The notes under the pieces were generated by a model, which saw only the letters and a program-made list of their open reading frames with translations, was not told the DNA's origin and did no database searches. Positions 53,509 through 62,462 of a stretch of DNA of 64,000 bases are shown piece after piece. Each line of letters starts with the position of its first letter. The first letter of the stretch is position 1. A program made the position numbers and the translations under genes. The stretch is from Sphaerochaetaceae bacterium (GTDB taxonomy: Bacteria > Spirochaetota > Spirochaetia > Sphaerochaetales > Sphaerochaetaceae), in assembly GCA_028532765.1 (NCBI GenBank), contig JAQQAR010000016.1, forward strand, positions 1-64,000, in the 5' to 3' direction.

Positions 53509-55008
53509 TTACAGGATTGATATCTTCACAAGCGTGTCCAGCGAGTATGTAGGTTCAGCATTTTCATCAAAGTGTGCACGTAGTCCGATATCAAATGAAT
53601 AAGGCTTTACCTTGATGACTGTTGTGGAGGAAAGCACCACATTACGCAGTGTTTTCAAGCCCTCAAAGAAACCCTCCCCTGTACTTGTAGGATAAAGCTT
53701 TTCATATTGCAAGTCCAGTGAAACGATATACATAAAGGGTTTATCGATCCTTGCATTTGCAATAAAACTATAGTCGTGGAAGTCATTATCTGTCAGATTG
53801 CTCTCCATGTGTGCACTCAGGTAGAGACCTTGGCGAGTAAAATTCAATCCCAGTGTGCCGTCAAAATGCAGGGTACCAAGCTCAAGACGGAGTTTCTCGG
53901 TCTCGTCACTCTCTCTCGTCTCGAAATCTGAAGAGTAGTAGTTGGTGTAATAGCTCCCAAACGTAGGAATGGTCAAGCTGGTATTGAACACAAAGAAGCT
54001 TCTCGTATGTCCCCAGAGCCCGTAGCGAAGTGCTGAGCCAAACTGTTTGTTCTGTACGTCGGGAAGCTGAAGCAAGACATCGCTAAATACATGAAGATTC
54101 AGGAAATCGCGTTCATATATCGGGAGGGAAAAATCGAGGGAAATCATTTCCCTGCCAAAAGGTTCTTCGTCCTCTCCCTGTCTTGGACTGCTTGCATGAG
54201 AGAGCCCTACCTCAAGATCTGAGAACAAGGAGAGGTGAGGATACTCATACAATGGGCGTGCATAAATTCTCCATGCACGCAATGTGGGTTCATACAAGTC
54301 ATTGGTAACAAATTCAAAACCAGCGTTGGGTATACCCAGCAGGTTTCCATCTAGCATGATATCAAGTCCGGGCTGACTCTCACGGTATCCTACACTATAG
54401 TCGAAATAGCTGTTCAACAACGCACCATCACCTAGGGTTATTCCCATCAGCTTCCCGTAACGGATATACAGGGAATCATATCGCTGTCCCCACTGGATTG
54501 AGCGGATGAATGAACCGTAGTGCTTTGCCACCCTAAGCGCATAATCCTCAAAGATTTCATCCACTTCCCTCTCAGGCAACTCCCACGGGGAGAAATCGAG
54601 CATGAGGCCGAATGGGTCAAACGTTGCCTTTCCCTGGATTTTCAAGTCAAGTTGGAATGATAGGTTCCCAAGGGCGAAATCCGGTTTATAAGCAATGCTG
54701 AAGGAACCATCTGAGGAGGCCATACCTTCCAATAGACTGTCAGAGGTGCTTGGCAGGTAGGGGGTTTCAGTCAGTGTACTATCAGGGGAGGGTTGATCGA
54801 GGTCTGGGGACGTGTCTGGTTCAAGCGATCCTTCTGGATTGCTTGGACTCTCCTCAGATTGTGGGCTTGGCTCCTCAGATACCGTTGTGTCGTCCATTAG
54901 TTGCACTTGCTCGGAGGAAGAATCCATATCCTCAGCGGAAAGTGGCAGGAAGACGGTCAGCAGCACCAAAAAGAAGAGCAAGCAGGCACGATAATGCATC
55001 CTTTGCAT
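53509..55008 (-). CDS. Exported outer-membrane-type beta-rich protein with acidic Ser/Pro linker
   Basis: The product has 499 residues. Signal peptide: YRACLLFFLVLLTVFLPLSA. Residues about 25-85 form a disordered Ser/Pro/Glu/Asp-rich linker (EEPSPQSEESPSNPEGS). The remainder is predicted amphipathic beta-strand, rich in aromatic residues (LSFQLDLKIQGKATFDPFG, FSFDIGLRAHFDENAE-type strands). The start at 55008 has GGAGG four bases upstream. It is the first gene of a pair with the FecR-barrel gene. Likely an outer-membrane channel or surface protein of unknown role. Confidence 0.72.
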   Translation of the reverse strand: MQRMHYRACLLFFLVLLTVFLPLSAEDMDSSSEQVQLMDDTTVSEEPSPQSEESPSNPEGSLEPDTSPDLDQPSPDSTLTETPYLPSTSDSLLEGMASSDGSFSIAYKPDFALGNLSFQLDLKIQGKATFDPFGLMLDFSPWELPEREVDEIFEDYALRVAKHYGSFIRSIQWGQRYDSLYIRYGKLMGITLGDGALLNSYFDYSVGYRESQPGLDIMLDGNLLGIPNAGFEFVTNDLYEPTLRAWRIYARPLYEYPHLSLFSDLEVGLSHASSPRQGEDEEPFGREMISLDFSLPIYERDFLNLHVFSDVLLQLPDVQNKQFGSALRYGLWGHTRSFFVFNTSLTIPTFGSYYTNYYSSDFETRESDETEKLRLELGTLHFDGTLGLNFTRQGLYLSAHMESNLTDNDFHDYSFIANARIDKPFMYIVSLDLQYEKLYPTSTGEGFFEGLKTLRNVVLSSTTVIKVKPYSFDIGLRAHFDENAEPTYSLDTLVKISIL

Positions 55009-55075
55009 CCCTCCTCCCTCTCTACAATCATCACACAAACCTGTCATGGTTGTAAACAGGCTGGGCGCGACCAAG

Positions 55076-55825
55076 TTACATTCTTGGCTCGTAGTGGTGT
55101 GCTTTGTAAATATGCTCCCTGCTGAGTTTGTCCAGGTGTGACAACTCCTTGACAATAGGCTTGATGCGGGAACGGATATTCGTCTGGTCATAGGGGCACA
55201 CGGGTTTAACCACAGGAAGGTCATACGCTTCTGCCAGTCTCTTGGTAACTGACTCGTGAATCTCTATCATGGGACGAATTACATTGATTTTTCCATCAAA
55301 GAAGGGTTGTACCGGCTGCATCGTAGAGAAGCGACCCCTAAGGCAGAGATTCATCAGGCTGGTTTCCACCAGATCATCCAGGTGGTGTCCCATGGCGACC
55401 AGATTCATGCCCTCTTCCTCACATCGGGTAAAAAGGATTCTTCTTCTGTTTCTGGAACAGAGATAGCAGTTGAACTCACCTTTGAATGATTCTGGGAATT
55501 GATGTTCATCAACAATCTTGAAATCATACCCAAGGTCGGTAAAAAAGGTGGTAAGCAAGGCTCGATACTCTTCTGGAATCGGGTGTTCGATCCAGTTGAT
55601 CATAAGAGCCTTGAGTTCATAATTGATGGGTAGCCACTTTCTCCTGATGGAGAGGGCAAGGGCAAGGGCAAGACTGTCCTTGCCTCCGCTGGCGGAGAGC
55701 AGAACGGTATCATTCTCGCGAATCATCGAGTAGGTGTTTATGGCTTTTCCGGTATGCTTGATAAAACGCATAACCCAGGGGGGGATATTCCCCTCCAGGA
55801 GTGTTCTATAGGATAATTTTTCCAT
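55076..55825 (-). CDS. ttcA: tRNA 2-thiocytidine synthetase TtcA-like ATPase
   Basis: The protein has 249 residues. The PP-loop is LLSASGGKDSLALAL near residue 42. The iron-sulfur-binding Cys pair is in NCYLCSRNRRR near 120, with a further Cys in PVCPYDQTNIR near 210. MGHHLDDLVETSLMNL is a family block. It would thiolate cytidine 32 of tRNA. The ATG at 55825 lies four bases past the stop of the upstream HD-domain gene, and a TTG at 55852 is less likely. Confidence 0.85.
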   Translation of the reverse strand: MEKLSYRTLLEGNIPPWVMRFIKHTGKAINTYSMIRENDTVLLSASGGKDSLALALALSIRRKWLPINYELKALMINWIEHPIPEEYRALLTTFFTDLGYDFKIVDEHQFPESFKGEFNCYLCSRNRRRILFTRCEEEGMNLVAMGHHLDDLVETSLMNLCLRGRFSTMQPVQPFFDGKINVIRPMIEIHESVTKRLAEAYDLPVVKPVCPYDQTNIRSRIKPIVKELSHLDKLSREHIYKAHHYEPRM

Positions 55826-55829
55826 GTAA

Positions 55830-57077
55830 TCAGAACTCCAATGCTCTTCCAAGTGCTTCTGGAGAGATAGTGTGTGGTGTGAAGATTCTGAATTTTCTCA
55901 GGCTTTTTGTAAAGACCCTACCAATATCATAGGAAAAAAGGTAATCAACCTCACCAAATGTGCTGACGGAACCGTTCTCATGGAGAATGGGTAGGTCTGC
56001 CTCAAAGCTGATCGGCTCTGGAATATCTACGATAACCTCACTTGGATCACATCCAAGCTTGTTCGCTATACGTTCCTCGAAGGAGAGACGTGAGAAGAGA
56101 TCCTTGTTCTTTGTCTCCAATACACCCTCTTCTTCATAGGGTTTCTCGAATGTCGCCGTATACAGCTGGTTGTCACGCACCAAGGAGAAGAGATTGCTGT
56201 AGGTGAACTGTTTCAGCTGTGGAAGCGAAAAGAACTGTTCATCATCCAATCCATAAAGATCTTCTGCCTGCAGTGATCCATCAGACAAGGATGCCAATAC
56301 TGCCTTCTTGATCATAGCAGTCGCACTTCGGGTCGTGGTATGCCAATATACGTTTCGGTACATCAGGTACTTGCTGAACAAGAGGTGCTCCACCGATCCC
56401 AGTGCTTCCTCCTGCAATGCCATCCTGCCCCCGGCAACAACCAGTCTGTCAACAATGTAGGATACATCCTGGGTACCATAGGGTACCCCACAGAAGAAGG
56501 CATCACGGTTTAGGTAATCGAGCTTGTCTGGGTCGAGTGTTCCAGAGAGAATACTGCGATAGAGGAGAATCTCTTCATCTGAGGTCTCTTGGTGCTCATC
56601 TATGATTGATCCAACACGCTCCGCATCCAGCCCAGCCATCTCAATGGCTTTATGCAGGGCTGCATCCTCACGTATCATCGTACAGGCAATTGCTTCATGG
56701 CTGGTGAGTGGGAGTTCTTTCAGAGAGTGGGCGAATGGGAAATGCCCAATGTCATGCAGTAGGCATGCACAGAGAAAGGTAAGCGCCCCCTCTTCGGTTA
56801 TAGGCAGCTCTTTATTCTGGCCGAAGAGGCTCTGGAGGATTGAAAAACCGATGTGATAGACGCCCAGGCTATGGTCAAGACGGGTATGCACAGCCCCTGG
56901 ATAGAGGTGGAAGGTAGGGCCGAGTTGCTTGATCCTCCCAAGTTTCTGTACAGTGGGGGTCAATAGGATGGACTTGAAGGCCCTGGAGAGCTTGATGTCC
57001 TTCCATAAAGGGTCTCGAATTGTTGTTTCGCTTTGGCGGTAAAGAGACGCGAGCAACTGTGTATTGCGGTATTGCAT
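55830..57077 (-). CDS. HD-domain phosphohydrolase (SAMHD1/dNTPase-like)
   Basis: The gene encodes 415 residues. The HD motif residues are spread in the order typical of dNTPase-like enzymes: QLGPTFHLYPGAVHTRLDHSLGV (His near 60, and His-Asp), LLHDIGHFPFAHSLK near 110, and LDPDKLDYLNRD near 185. Such proteins cut dNTPs or related nucleotides, but the substrate is not fixed by these motifs. The ATG at 57077 gives the family-like N-terminus MQYRNTQLLA. It is the first gene of the run leading to ttcA. Confidence 0.85.
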   Translation of the reverse strand: MQYRNTQLLASLYRQSETTIRDPLWKDIKLSRAFKSILLTPTVQKLGRIKQLGPTFHLYPGAVHTRLDHSLGVYHIGFSILQSLFGQNKELPITEEGALTFLCACLLHDIGHFPFAHSLKELPLTSHEAIACTMIREDAALHKAIEMAGLDAERVGSIIDEHQETSDEEILLYRSILSGTLDPDKLDYLNRDAFFCGVPYGTQDVSYIVDRLVVAGGRMALQEEALGSVEHLLFSKYLMYRNVYWHTTTRSATAMIKKAVLASLSDGSLQAEDLYGLDDEQFFSLPQLKQFTYSNLFSLVRDNQLYTATFEKPYEEEGVLETKNKDLFSRLSFEERIANKLGCDPSEVIVDIPEPISFEADLPILHENGSVSTFGEVDYLFSYDIGRVFTKSLRKFRIFTPHTISPEALGRALEF

Positions 57078-57178
57078 ATCGAGAGTGTAAAGCAGTGTTT
57101 GCCTTGATGTAAAGTACAAGATTATGGTAGAGCGATGGACTATTCATCGGGTACACTGACAAAAAGGGAGGAATGTAC

Positions 57179-58393
57179 ATGCATCAATACCTGATAGTCG
57201 CTGATGATTTCACTGGAGCAAATGACAGTGGACTGCAACTAAGACGGAAGGGGCTCTCTACCCATGTAACGATTGGGAAATACACCCGGAATGAAAAACC
57301 CATCGAGGCACTTGTGTTGGACACAGAATCCCGGAACATAGATGAAAAGGAAGCCTCAGTTCTGGTTCGCTCAACCCTGGAAGGGGTGGATGCTGAATCC
57401 TTTTCCATTGTCATGAAAAAAATTGATTCCACGCTTCGGGGAAATCTCTGTGCTGAGGTCATGGAGGTTGCTGCATTCTGTGCTGCAGAGTTGGTCATAG
57501 TATCTCCTGCATTTCCTGATCAGGGAAGAACGGTGGAGGGCGGAAGATTGTTGGTCCATGGCAAACCTTTACTGGAGACAGAACATGGCAAGGATCCCCG
57601 AAAGCCGGTAGAAGAAGATAATCTACTCAAGCTCTTCTCCAAAGGGCAGAGTCTATATACCGTAGTTCACCAAGAGGCGGGTGCTGCGTTCCCTGCTCTG
57701 GAGGGGAAGACGATGCTTGTATGTGATGCCCGCACACAGGACGACCTTTTCCGCCTTGTCAGGCTGGCAAGAAAACGAGAAGAGAAAGTCCTGTATGTGG
57801 GAAGTGCTGGTTTGGCTGATGCGCTCTGTAATGTGCAATATCCTTCCCGTGGAGTACTGGGTATGGTTGCAAGTCTCAGCGAAGTAACTCGCAACCAAGT
57901 AAGGTATGCCAAGGAACATGGGATTTTTACCGAAGTTGTTGAGGTGGAGTCTCTCCTTGGGGAAGTAGACCCTTATCCGATCATCAAACGGGTCAGGGAA
58001 GCCATCTCCCAAAGCAAGCCAGCCCTTGTCGTGGTTTCCTCAGTCCTTGATGAATCTGCATTCAGTCGTTCCTTGGAGGAAGGTGCACAACGCGGACTTT
58101 CCTCTGATGCGGTTGCAGCAACAATAAGGGACTCCTTCAGCCTTCTGGGAAAGGCCTTGGTAGAGCAGTGTGAGATCTCTGGCTTGTTCCTCACTGGTGG
58201 GGACACCGCCTTCGGCCTTTTGGAGGCTCTGGGAATTCATGAGGTGGAAATAATCAGGGAAGTACAGGGAGGTATCCCCCTCCTTGAAGTACCCAGTGGA
58301 GGGTATGCATCAATGAGAATTGTCACAAAAGCGGGTGCTTTCGGAAATGATCAAGCAATTGCGCATAGCTTGCGGGTTTTGCAAGAACGGTAG
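57179..58393 (+). CDS. Four-carbon acid sugar kinase (DUF1537; D-threonate/D-erythronate kinase type)
   Basis: The protein has 404 residues. The substrate-binding N-terminal block is LIVADDFTGANDSG, followed by KKIDSTLRGN near 83 and VSPAFPDQGRT near 110. The ATP-binding C-terminal half has LFLTGGDTAFGLLEALG near 335, and RIVTKAGAFG near 382. Family members phosphorylate D-threonate, D-erythronate or similar acids at O4. It sits 12 bases before a pdxA-type gene, the known partner. The ATG at 57179 has GGAGG seven bases upstream, better placed than an ATG at 57173. Confidence 0.88.
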   Translation: MHQYLIVADDFTGANDSGLQLRRKGLSTHVTIGKYTRNEKPIEALVLDTESRNIDEKEASVLVRSTLEGVDAESFSIVMKKIDSTLRGNLCAEVMEVAAFCAAELVIVSPAFPDQGRTVEGGRLLVHGKPLLETEHGKDPRKPVEEDNLLKLFSKGQSLYTVVHQEAGAAFPALEGKTMLVCDARTQDDLFRLVRLARKREEKVLYVGSAGLADALCNVQYPSRGVLGMVASLSEVTRNQVRYAKEHGIFTEVVEVESLLGEVDPYPIIKRVREAISQSKPALVVVSSVLDESAFSRSLEEGAQRGLSSDAVAATIRDSFSLLGKALVEQCEISGLFLTGGDTAFGLLEALGIHEVEIIREVQGGIPLLEVPSGGYASMRIVTKAGAFGNDQAIAHSLRVLQER

Positions 58394-58405
58394 AAGGAGA
58401 ACGTG

Positions 58406-59377
58406 ATGAAAGATAAAAAATTTGGAATTACACTTGGAGATCCCTGTGGCATTGGTCCTGAGATCACCCTCAAGGCATTGCATGCAAGGAAGGAGTACCA
58501 GAGGAGTGCTCTCCTGTTTGGGACCCGTTCGCTGTTGGAGTATTACAACTCGCTGCTTGGGTATGAGATGAGGTTCAACTCAATCAAGAAGATGGATGAT
58601 TGGGATGACTCTGCGATCAATATATATGATCCACATCCGGTAGACATCTCCCAGATTGAGGTTGGGGTAGTAACCTCCCTTGGTGGTACCATCGCCTTTG
58701 AAAGTGTACGATCGGCGATCGAATTTGCCTTACGAAAGGATATCTCCTCAGTGGTTACCGCTCCGCTCAACAAGGAAGCGCTCCACCTGGCTGGTTTTCC
58801 CTACGCCGGTCATACCGAGATCTTCGGTGCGTTCACCAAAGGGGAGCGGTATGCAATGCTGCTATACAGCGAGAAACTGAAGGTAATCCACGTCTCAACC
58901 CATGTTTCCTTGCGGAATGCCTGTGACCTTTGCAAGAAAAAAAGAGTACTTGAAGTCATTCATCTGGCCCATGAGACACTGACAAAGATTGGCTATGACA
59001 ATCCAAGGATTGCCGTTGCTGGATTGAATCCACACGCAGGGGAGAATGGCATTTTTGGTGATGAGGAGATCAAGGAAATCATTCCAGCAATCCAGGAAGC
59101 AAAAGCTGAAGGTCTGCAAGTCAGTGGTCCAATCCCTCCTGATACGGTTTTCCTGAAAGCATTACAGGGTTCCTGGGATATCGTGGTGGCCATGTATCAC
59201 GATCAAGGGCATATCCCCCTGAAGATGCTCAGTTTCGAGAACGGGGTGAACATTACCGTTGGTTTGGACGTCATCAGAACCTCTGTTGACCACGGTACCG
59301 CGTTCGATATTGCCGGAAAGCTGATTGCAAGTGAGAGAAGCCTGCTCGAGGCAATTGAGATCGGGGAGAGGCTCTAG
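58406..59377 (+). CDS. pdxA: PdxA2-type 4-phospho-D-threonate/erythronate dehydrogenase
   Basis: The protein has 323 residues of the PdxA family: ITLGDPCGIGPEI near residue 8, VVTAPLNKEAL near 112, and metal-binding His residues in YAGHTEIFGAF, MYHDQGHIPLKM and SVDHGTAFDIAG. The vitamin B6 enzyme oxidises 4-phosphohydroxythreonine. Paralogues beside DUF1537 kinases oxidise 4-phospho-D-threonate or -erythronate, with decarboxylation to dihydroxyacetone phosphate, and that is the likelier role here. Start 58406 follows AAGGAG. A terminator follows. Confidence 0.88.
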   Translation: MKDKKFGITLGDPCGIGPEITLKALHARKEYQRSALLFGTRSLLEYYNSLLGYEMRFNSIKKMDDWDDSAINIYDPHPVDISQIEVGVVTSLGGTIAFESVRSAIEFALRKDISSVVTAPLNKEALHLAGFPYAGHTEIFGAFTKGERYAMLLYSEKLKVIHVSTHVSLRNACDLCKKKRVLEVIHLAHETLTKIGYDNPRIAVAGLNPHAGENGIFGDEEIKEIIPAIQEAKAEGLQVSGPIPPDTVFLKALQGSWDIVVAMYHDQGHIPLKMLSFENGVNITVGLDVIRTSVDHGTAFDIAGKLIASERSLLEAIEIGERL

Positions 59378-59385
59378 AAGCAAGG

Positions 59386-59410
59386 AAAGAGGAGGCAACG
59401 CCTCCTCTTT
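59386..59410. terminator. Bidirectional terminator between pdxA and larA
   Basis: AAAGAGGAGGC (59386-59396) pairs perfectly with GCCTCCTCTTT (59400-59410). T-rich sequence flanks it on both strands, between two convergent genes. Confidence 0.85.
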
Positions 59411-59439
59411 CTCTTACAATCCAACAACTGTCTCGAACA

Positions 59440-60789
59440 TTACTCCACGTAGGGGATGGCATAAGGGCCATCGCTTAGATAGAGAACCTTGAGGTCCTTT
59501 CTTTGCTCTCTCTTCTCAATCTGCTCAATGACTCTCTTGATCACTTCGCTGTAGTCAGTGCTCTGGGTAAGTAAGGAGGCATCAATTCCTGGAAGGCCGC
59601 TGTTGTTCTCTCCTACAATCTGAGGAGCATAATAATAGTAGTGGTCCAAAGGAATCTTCTCGAATACCGAAGCCCACTTCTGTACCTGCCACTGGTCTGG
59701 CATGAACGGCCAATCCTTGCTGTGCAGGAGGGTTACCAGTTCCTCTGCGCTGGTAAGCGCCAGGATGCTGAGTACAGTCTTGTACATCACCGAACCCACG
59801 ACATCTTTCTTGTCTGTGAAGTTGGAGATGCTGATCAGGTATCCATCCTTCTTCATTGCGCCGATTGCAGCAAAGGCTGCCTTCGCACTCTGATAGTGGT
59901 TGATACCGACAAACCCACCATGGGTAATGACGATATCGGCCTCTTCCCTGATGGGTATCTTTGCATATCCCTTGACCATCTCAAAGGCTTCCTGATGGGC
60001 TGCCTCCAGGTCACCAGCAAATACCCCGGTGATATTGAAAGCATGGTCCAGGGTAACATTGATGATAAAATCAACCCCAGCCATCTTCGCAAAAGCGAGG
60101 GATTCCTCATGAACTGGATTGCCATCGAGGAGCAAGTCGCAGCTGTTCTTATGACCCATGAGGTCCGCACCGTGGAAGAGGAAGGTGCCATGTTCACTGA
60201 TCAGACCAGGGCATACAGACTTTCGTCCCCCACTGACACCTGCCATGAAGTGGCTTTCGACCAATCCAGTGAGGATCTTCAGGTCAGCTTCTACATAGAG
60301 GCTGTTGATCTTTACTTCACTTCCACGATCAGTCTTTCCGAGGTAGGTGAGGTTGTCATCCTCTTTGCAATCGTGGTTGATAATGGAAATCCCATGCTCG
60401 AATACCCAGGGATCGATAATGCGCTCAATCTCATCATCGGTCATCGGGCGGTGGGTACCTGTAGCAATGAGTACTGTAAGATTCTCCCTCTTATAACCGG
60501 TTTCAAGCAGTACCTCGAGCAGGGGTACCAAGATATTTCCCTCTCCTTTGTAGGGGACGGGCCGGGTATTGTCAGAGATGACAATTACCGCCTTTGCCTG
60601 TGGGTTTGCATCAAGCTTGGCTTTGGCAATACTCTGGAAACTGTCAGATGCAATGGGATTGGCCAGTGCCTCAGAAACCGCCTGTTTTGGGTCACTGAGT
60701 GCCTTTGGTGCCTTCATTGCATACACTGTGGTATGTTCGGGAAGTTCTAGTTTCTTTCCTTGGCTGTCTATTGGGTTATGTACCAGCAT
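59440..60789 (-). CDS. larA: LarA-family nickel-dependent racemase/epimerase
   Basis: The gene encodes 449 residues. LarA signatures are VISDNTRPVPYKGEG near residue 72 (Asp and Arg of the active site), IATGTHRPMTDDE near 108 (His), INHDCKED near 140, and VESHFMAGVSGGRKSVCPG near 175 (His and the SGG loop). The family uses the nickel-pincer cofactor to racemise lactate or epimerise other 2-hydroxy acids. Facing a threonate/erythronate module, C2 epimerisation of a four-carbon sugar acid is plausible. Start 60789 follows AAAGGAG. LarB, LarC and LarE genes are not in the window. Confidence 0.85.
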   Translation of the reverse strand: MLVHNPIDSQGKKLELPEHTTVYAMKAPKALSDPKQAVSEALANPIASDSFQSIAKAKLDANPQAKAVIVISDNTRPVPYKGEGNILVPLLEVLLETGYKRENLTVLIATGTHRPMTDDEIERIIDPWVFEHGISIINHDCKEDDNLTYLGKTDRGSEVKINSLYVEADLKILTGLVESHFMAGVSGGRKSVCPGLISEHGTFLFHGADLMGHKNSCDLLLDGNPVHEESLAFAKMAGVDFIINVTLDHAFNITGVFAGDLEAAHQEAFEMVKGYAKIPIREEADIVITHGGFVGINHYQSAKAAFAAIGAMKKDGYLISISNFTDKKDVVGSVMYKTVLSILALTSAEELVTLLHSKDWPFMPDQWQVQKWASVFEKIPLDHYYYYAPQIVGENNSGLPGIDASLLTQSTDYSEVIKRVIEQIEKREQRKDLKVLYLSDGPYAIPYVE

Positions 60790-60806
60790 GGTTGACTCCT
60801 TTAGCA

Positions 60807-60836
60807 AAGAAAGACGAGCGTTTGCCCGTCTTTCTT
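60807..60836 (-). other. Hairpin between kdgT and larA
   Basis: AAGAAAGACG (60807-60816) pairs perfectly with CGTCTTTCTT (60827-60836). It lies 18 bases before the larA start and after the kdgT stop, with only a short T-run. It may act as an attenuator or an mRNA processing site in a kdgT-larA transcript. Confidence 0.55.
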
Positions 60837-60867
60837 GATAATTGTATACAAAACGTGCACACTCAGC

Positions 60868-61899
60868 TTATAACTGTTGGCCTTTTGCGTCAACCGCAGG
60901 TTCAGCGCTTGTGGTAGGATGCTCGTTTACAAGTCCCCGCTTCAAATCCCACCTGTAGAAGAAATCGACCAGGAATGGAACCAGCAAGGCAGTAACGATG
61001 ATAGAAGCAGCTACCTGAACGGTTGCCTTGTCTGCAAATGGGGCCCAAGCTGGGTCTACCAATGCAATGGCAGCCGGGGTGGCAATTGAGTTACCGGCAG
61101 AGGTACCGACAGCAGCACCGACGGCAGCAGTTCTTCTTGACTTCTTGGGAACCAACCACTTGAAGATGAAGTAGGAAGGAACACCGGTGATGATAAGGGT
61201 CATCAGACCAAGGACGATACCAGGAAGACCGGCTTCGATGATCGTCTGAAGACTCAGTCCCGCACCGAGAGGGAAGGCGAAGGTGAAGATTGCAATAAAC
61301 ATACCGGGCTTGAGGAACTCCCTGATTCTCTCATCAAGGTTACCAAGAATCATACCAACGATGATGGGAACAATGACTGCTACAAGACTCATGAGAGGAA
61401 TGTTTGCAACTCCGGCAACACCCATGAAAGCCATTTCGAAGAAAGGTCCATCATTGGAGGAGATGACGGCGATTGCACCAACATCGGACTCATCACCATA
61501 CTTGGAAGCAAGTGCTGTGTAGAGTCCACCATTACTGTTGGACATGGCACTGATCATGGCGAGCGGTGTGACACCGAGGAATGCAGCTTCAGGACCAGCA
61601 AGTTTTGCGAAGATAACGCCGAAACTTACACCGAAGAGAACCTTGCTGAAATTGAGGACCACTCCTTTATAGAGTGACATACCAGCAGTTCTGAACTGAA
61701 TCTGTGCTCCACTGCAGAAAAAGAGCAATGCGATCAAGGTAAGTGCGCCTGACTTGAAGAATGCTGTGGTAAAACTACCGATCATCAATGCTTCAGGAAA
61801 GAATGTATTGGTCAATACACCGAGTACCAAAGGTACTACCATCAATCCACCAGGAATCTTGTTGATCGTCTCGAGAATTGGAACTTTTCCCATCTTCAT
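60868..61899 (-). CDS. kdgT: 2-keto-3-deoxygluconate permease family transporter (KdgT)
   Basis: This 343-residue membrane protein has about ten hydrophobic segments. Family blocks include NKIPGGLMVVPLVLGVLTNTF near 12, SMSNSNGGLYTAL near 118, SSNDGPFFEMAFMG near 145, and VGAAVGTSAGNSIATPAAI near 265. KdgT-type symporters import sugar acids. With larA downstream and the four-carbon acid kinase/dehydrogenase pair facing it, its substrate may be threonate or erythronate rather than 2-keto-3-deoxygluconate. A GGAGACTC ribosome-binding site precedes the ATG. Confidence 0.9.
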   Translation of the reverse strand: MKMGKVPILETINKIPGGLMVVPLVLGVLTNTFFPEALMIGSFTTAFFKSGALTLIALLFFCSGAQIQFRTAGMSLYKGVVLNFSKVLFGVSFGVIFAKLAGPEAAFLGVTPLAMISAMSNSNGGLYTALASKYGDESDVGAIAVISSNDGPFFEMAFMGVAGVANIPLMSLVAVIVPIIVGMILGNLDERIREFLKPGMFIAIFTFAFPLGAGLSLQTIIEAGLPGIVLGLMTLIITGVPSYFIFKWLVPKKSRRTAAVGAAVGTSAGNSIATPAAIALVDPAWAPFADKATVQVAASIIVTALLVPFLVDFFYRWDLKRGLVNEHPTTSAEPAVDAKGQQL

Positions 61900-62021
61900 G
61901 TTGTGAGTCTCCTTTTTTCTGTTTTGATTGCAAACTTGTTACACCTTATCATAGATGTCCAAAAAGTCCAGAAAAAAGAAAATCCTTTGACATTGTAAAA
62001 GAAATGCATCATATAAAAAGT

Positions 62022-62462
62022 ATGAAAGAATGCATTTCTCTCCTGATCATAGTAATGTTCTGTGTGGTTCCCCTTTTTGCAAATGAAACCTTGCCGTTTC
62101 CTGAGGCGTATGGAGCGCAGCTTCCTAGCGATGCTTCGATTGGACAGATTGTCAGTGGCGAGGAAGGTAGTGCAGAAGCAATTACCAGGCAAGCATTGAT
62201 GAACTCCTATGGGCCAGGATGGCTTGAGGAGTATGTCAGTGAGGTGCTGAGAAAGGCATTCACCAATACCTATGACCAACAGTTGGCTTCTCTGTTGCCA
62301 GCAAAGCAAGTGCAGGTAGGTAGGGCAGTGGTTCGATCAGACTTGTATGAGGTTCCGTTCTGTGTACATGAGCCAGACTACCAGTGGGGTACCATGGTCT
62401 GGAATCGTAGTGAAGATGAAAGGTGGGTGTTGCTTGCTATCCAGATAGAATCATCACTCTGA
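62022..62462 (+). CDS. Small exported protein of unknown function
   Basis: The product has 146 residues. A signal peptide (MKECISLLIIVMFCVVPLFA) precedes a mixed alpha/beta mature domain with SAEAITRQALMNSYGPGWLEEYV and a C-terminal beta part ending in MVWNRSEDERWVLLAIQIESSL. No family was recognised. No ribosome-binding site lies before the ATG. TTGACA (61987) with TATAAA (62012) would place transcription at or just after the start codon, so either the message is leaderless or the start is elsewhere. It overlaps the convergent lipoprotein gene by nine bases. Confidence 0.62.
   Translation: MKECISLLIIVMFCVVPLFANETLPFPEAYGAQLPSDASIGQIVSGEEGSAEAITRQALMNSYGPGWLEEYVSEVLRKAFTNTYDQQLASLLPAKQVQVGRAVVRSDLYEVPFCVHEPDYQWGTMVWNRSEDERWVLLAIQIESSL

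Noticed and set aside
59641-60750. 369-codon + strand open frame
   Set aside because: It runs antisense through larA, whose motifs are conserved over the full length; the + frame has no family features.
61987-62017. TTGACA with TATAAA as a promoter for the small exported protein
   Set aside because: The spacing is 19 bases and transcription would begin at or past the proposed start codon, so it is noted only as a doubt about that gene's start.
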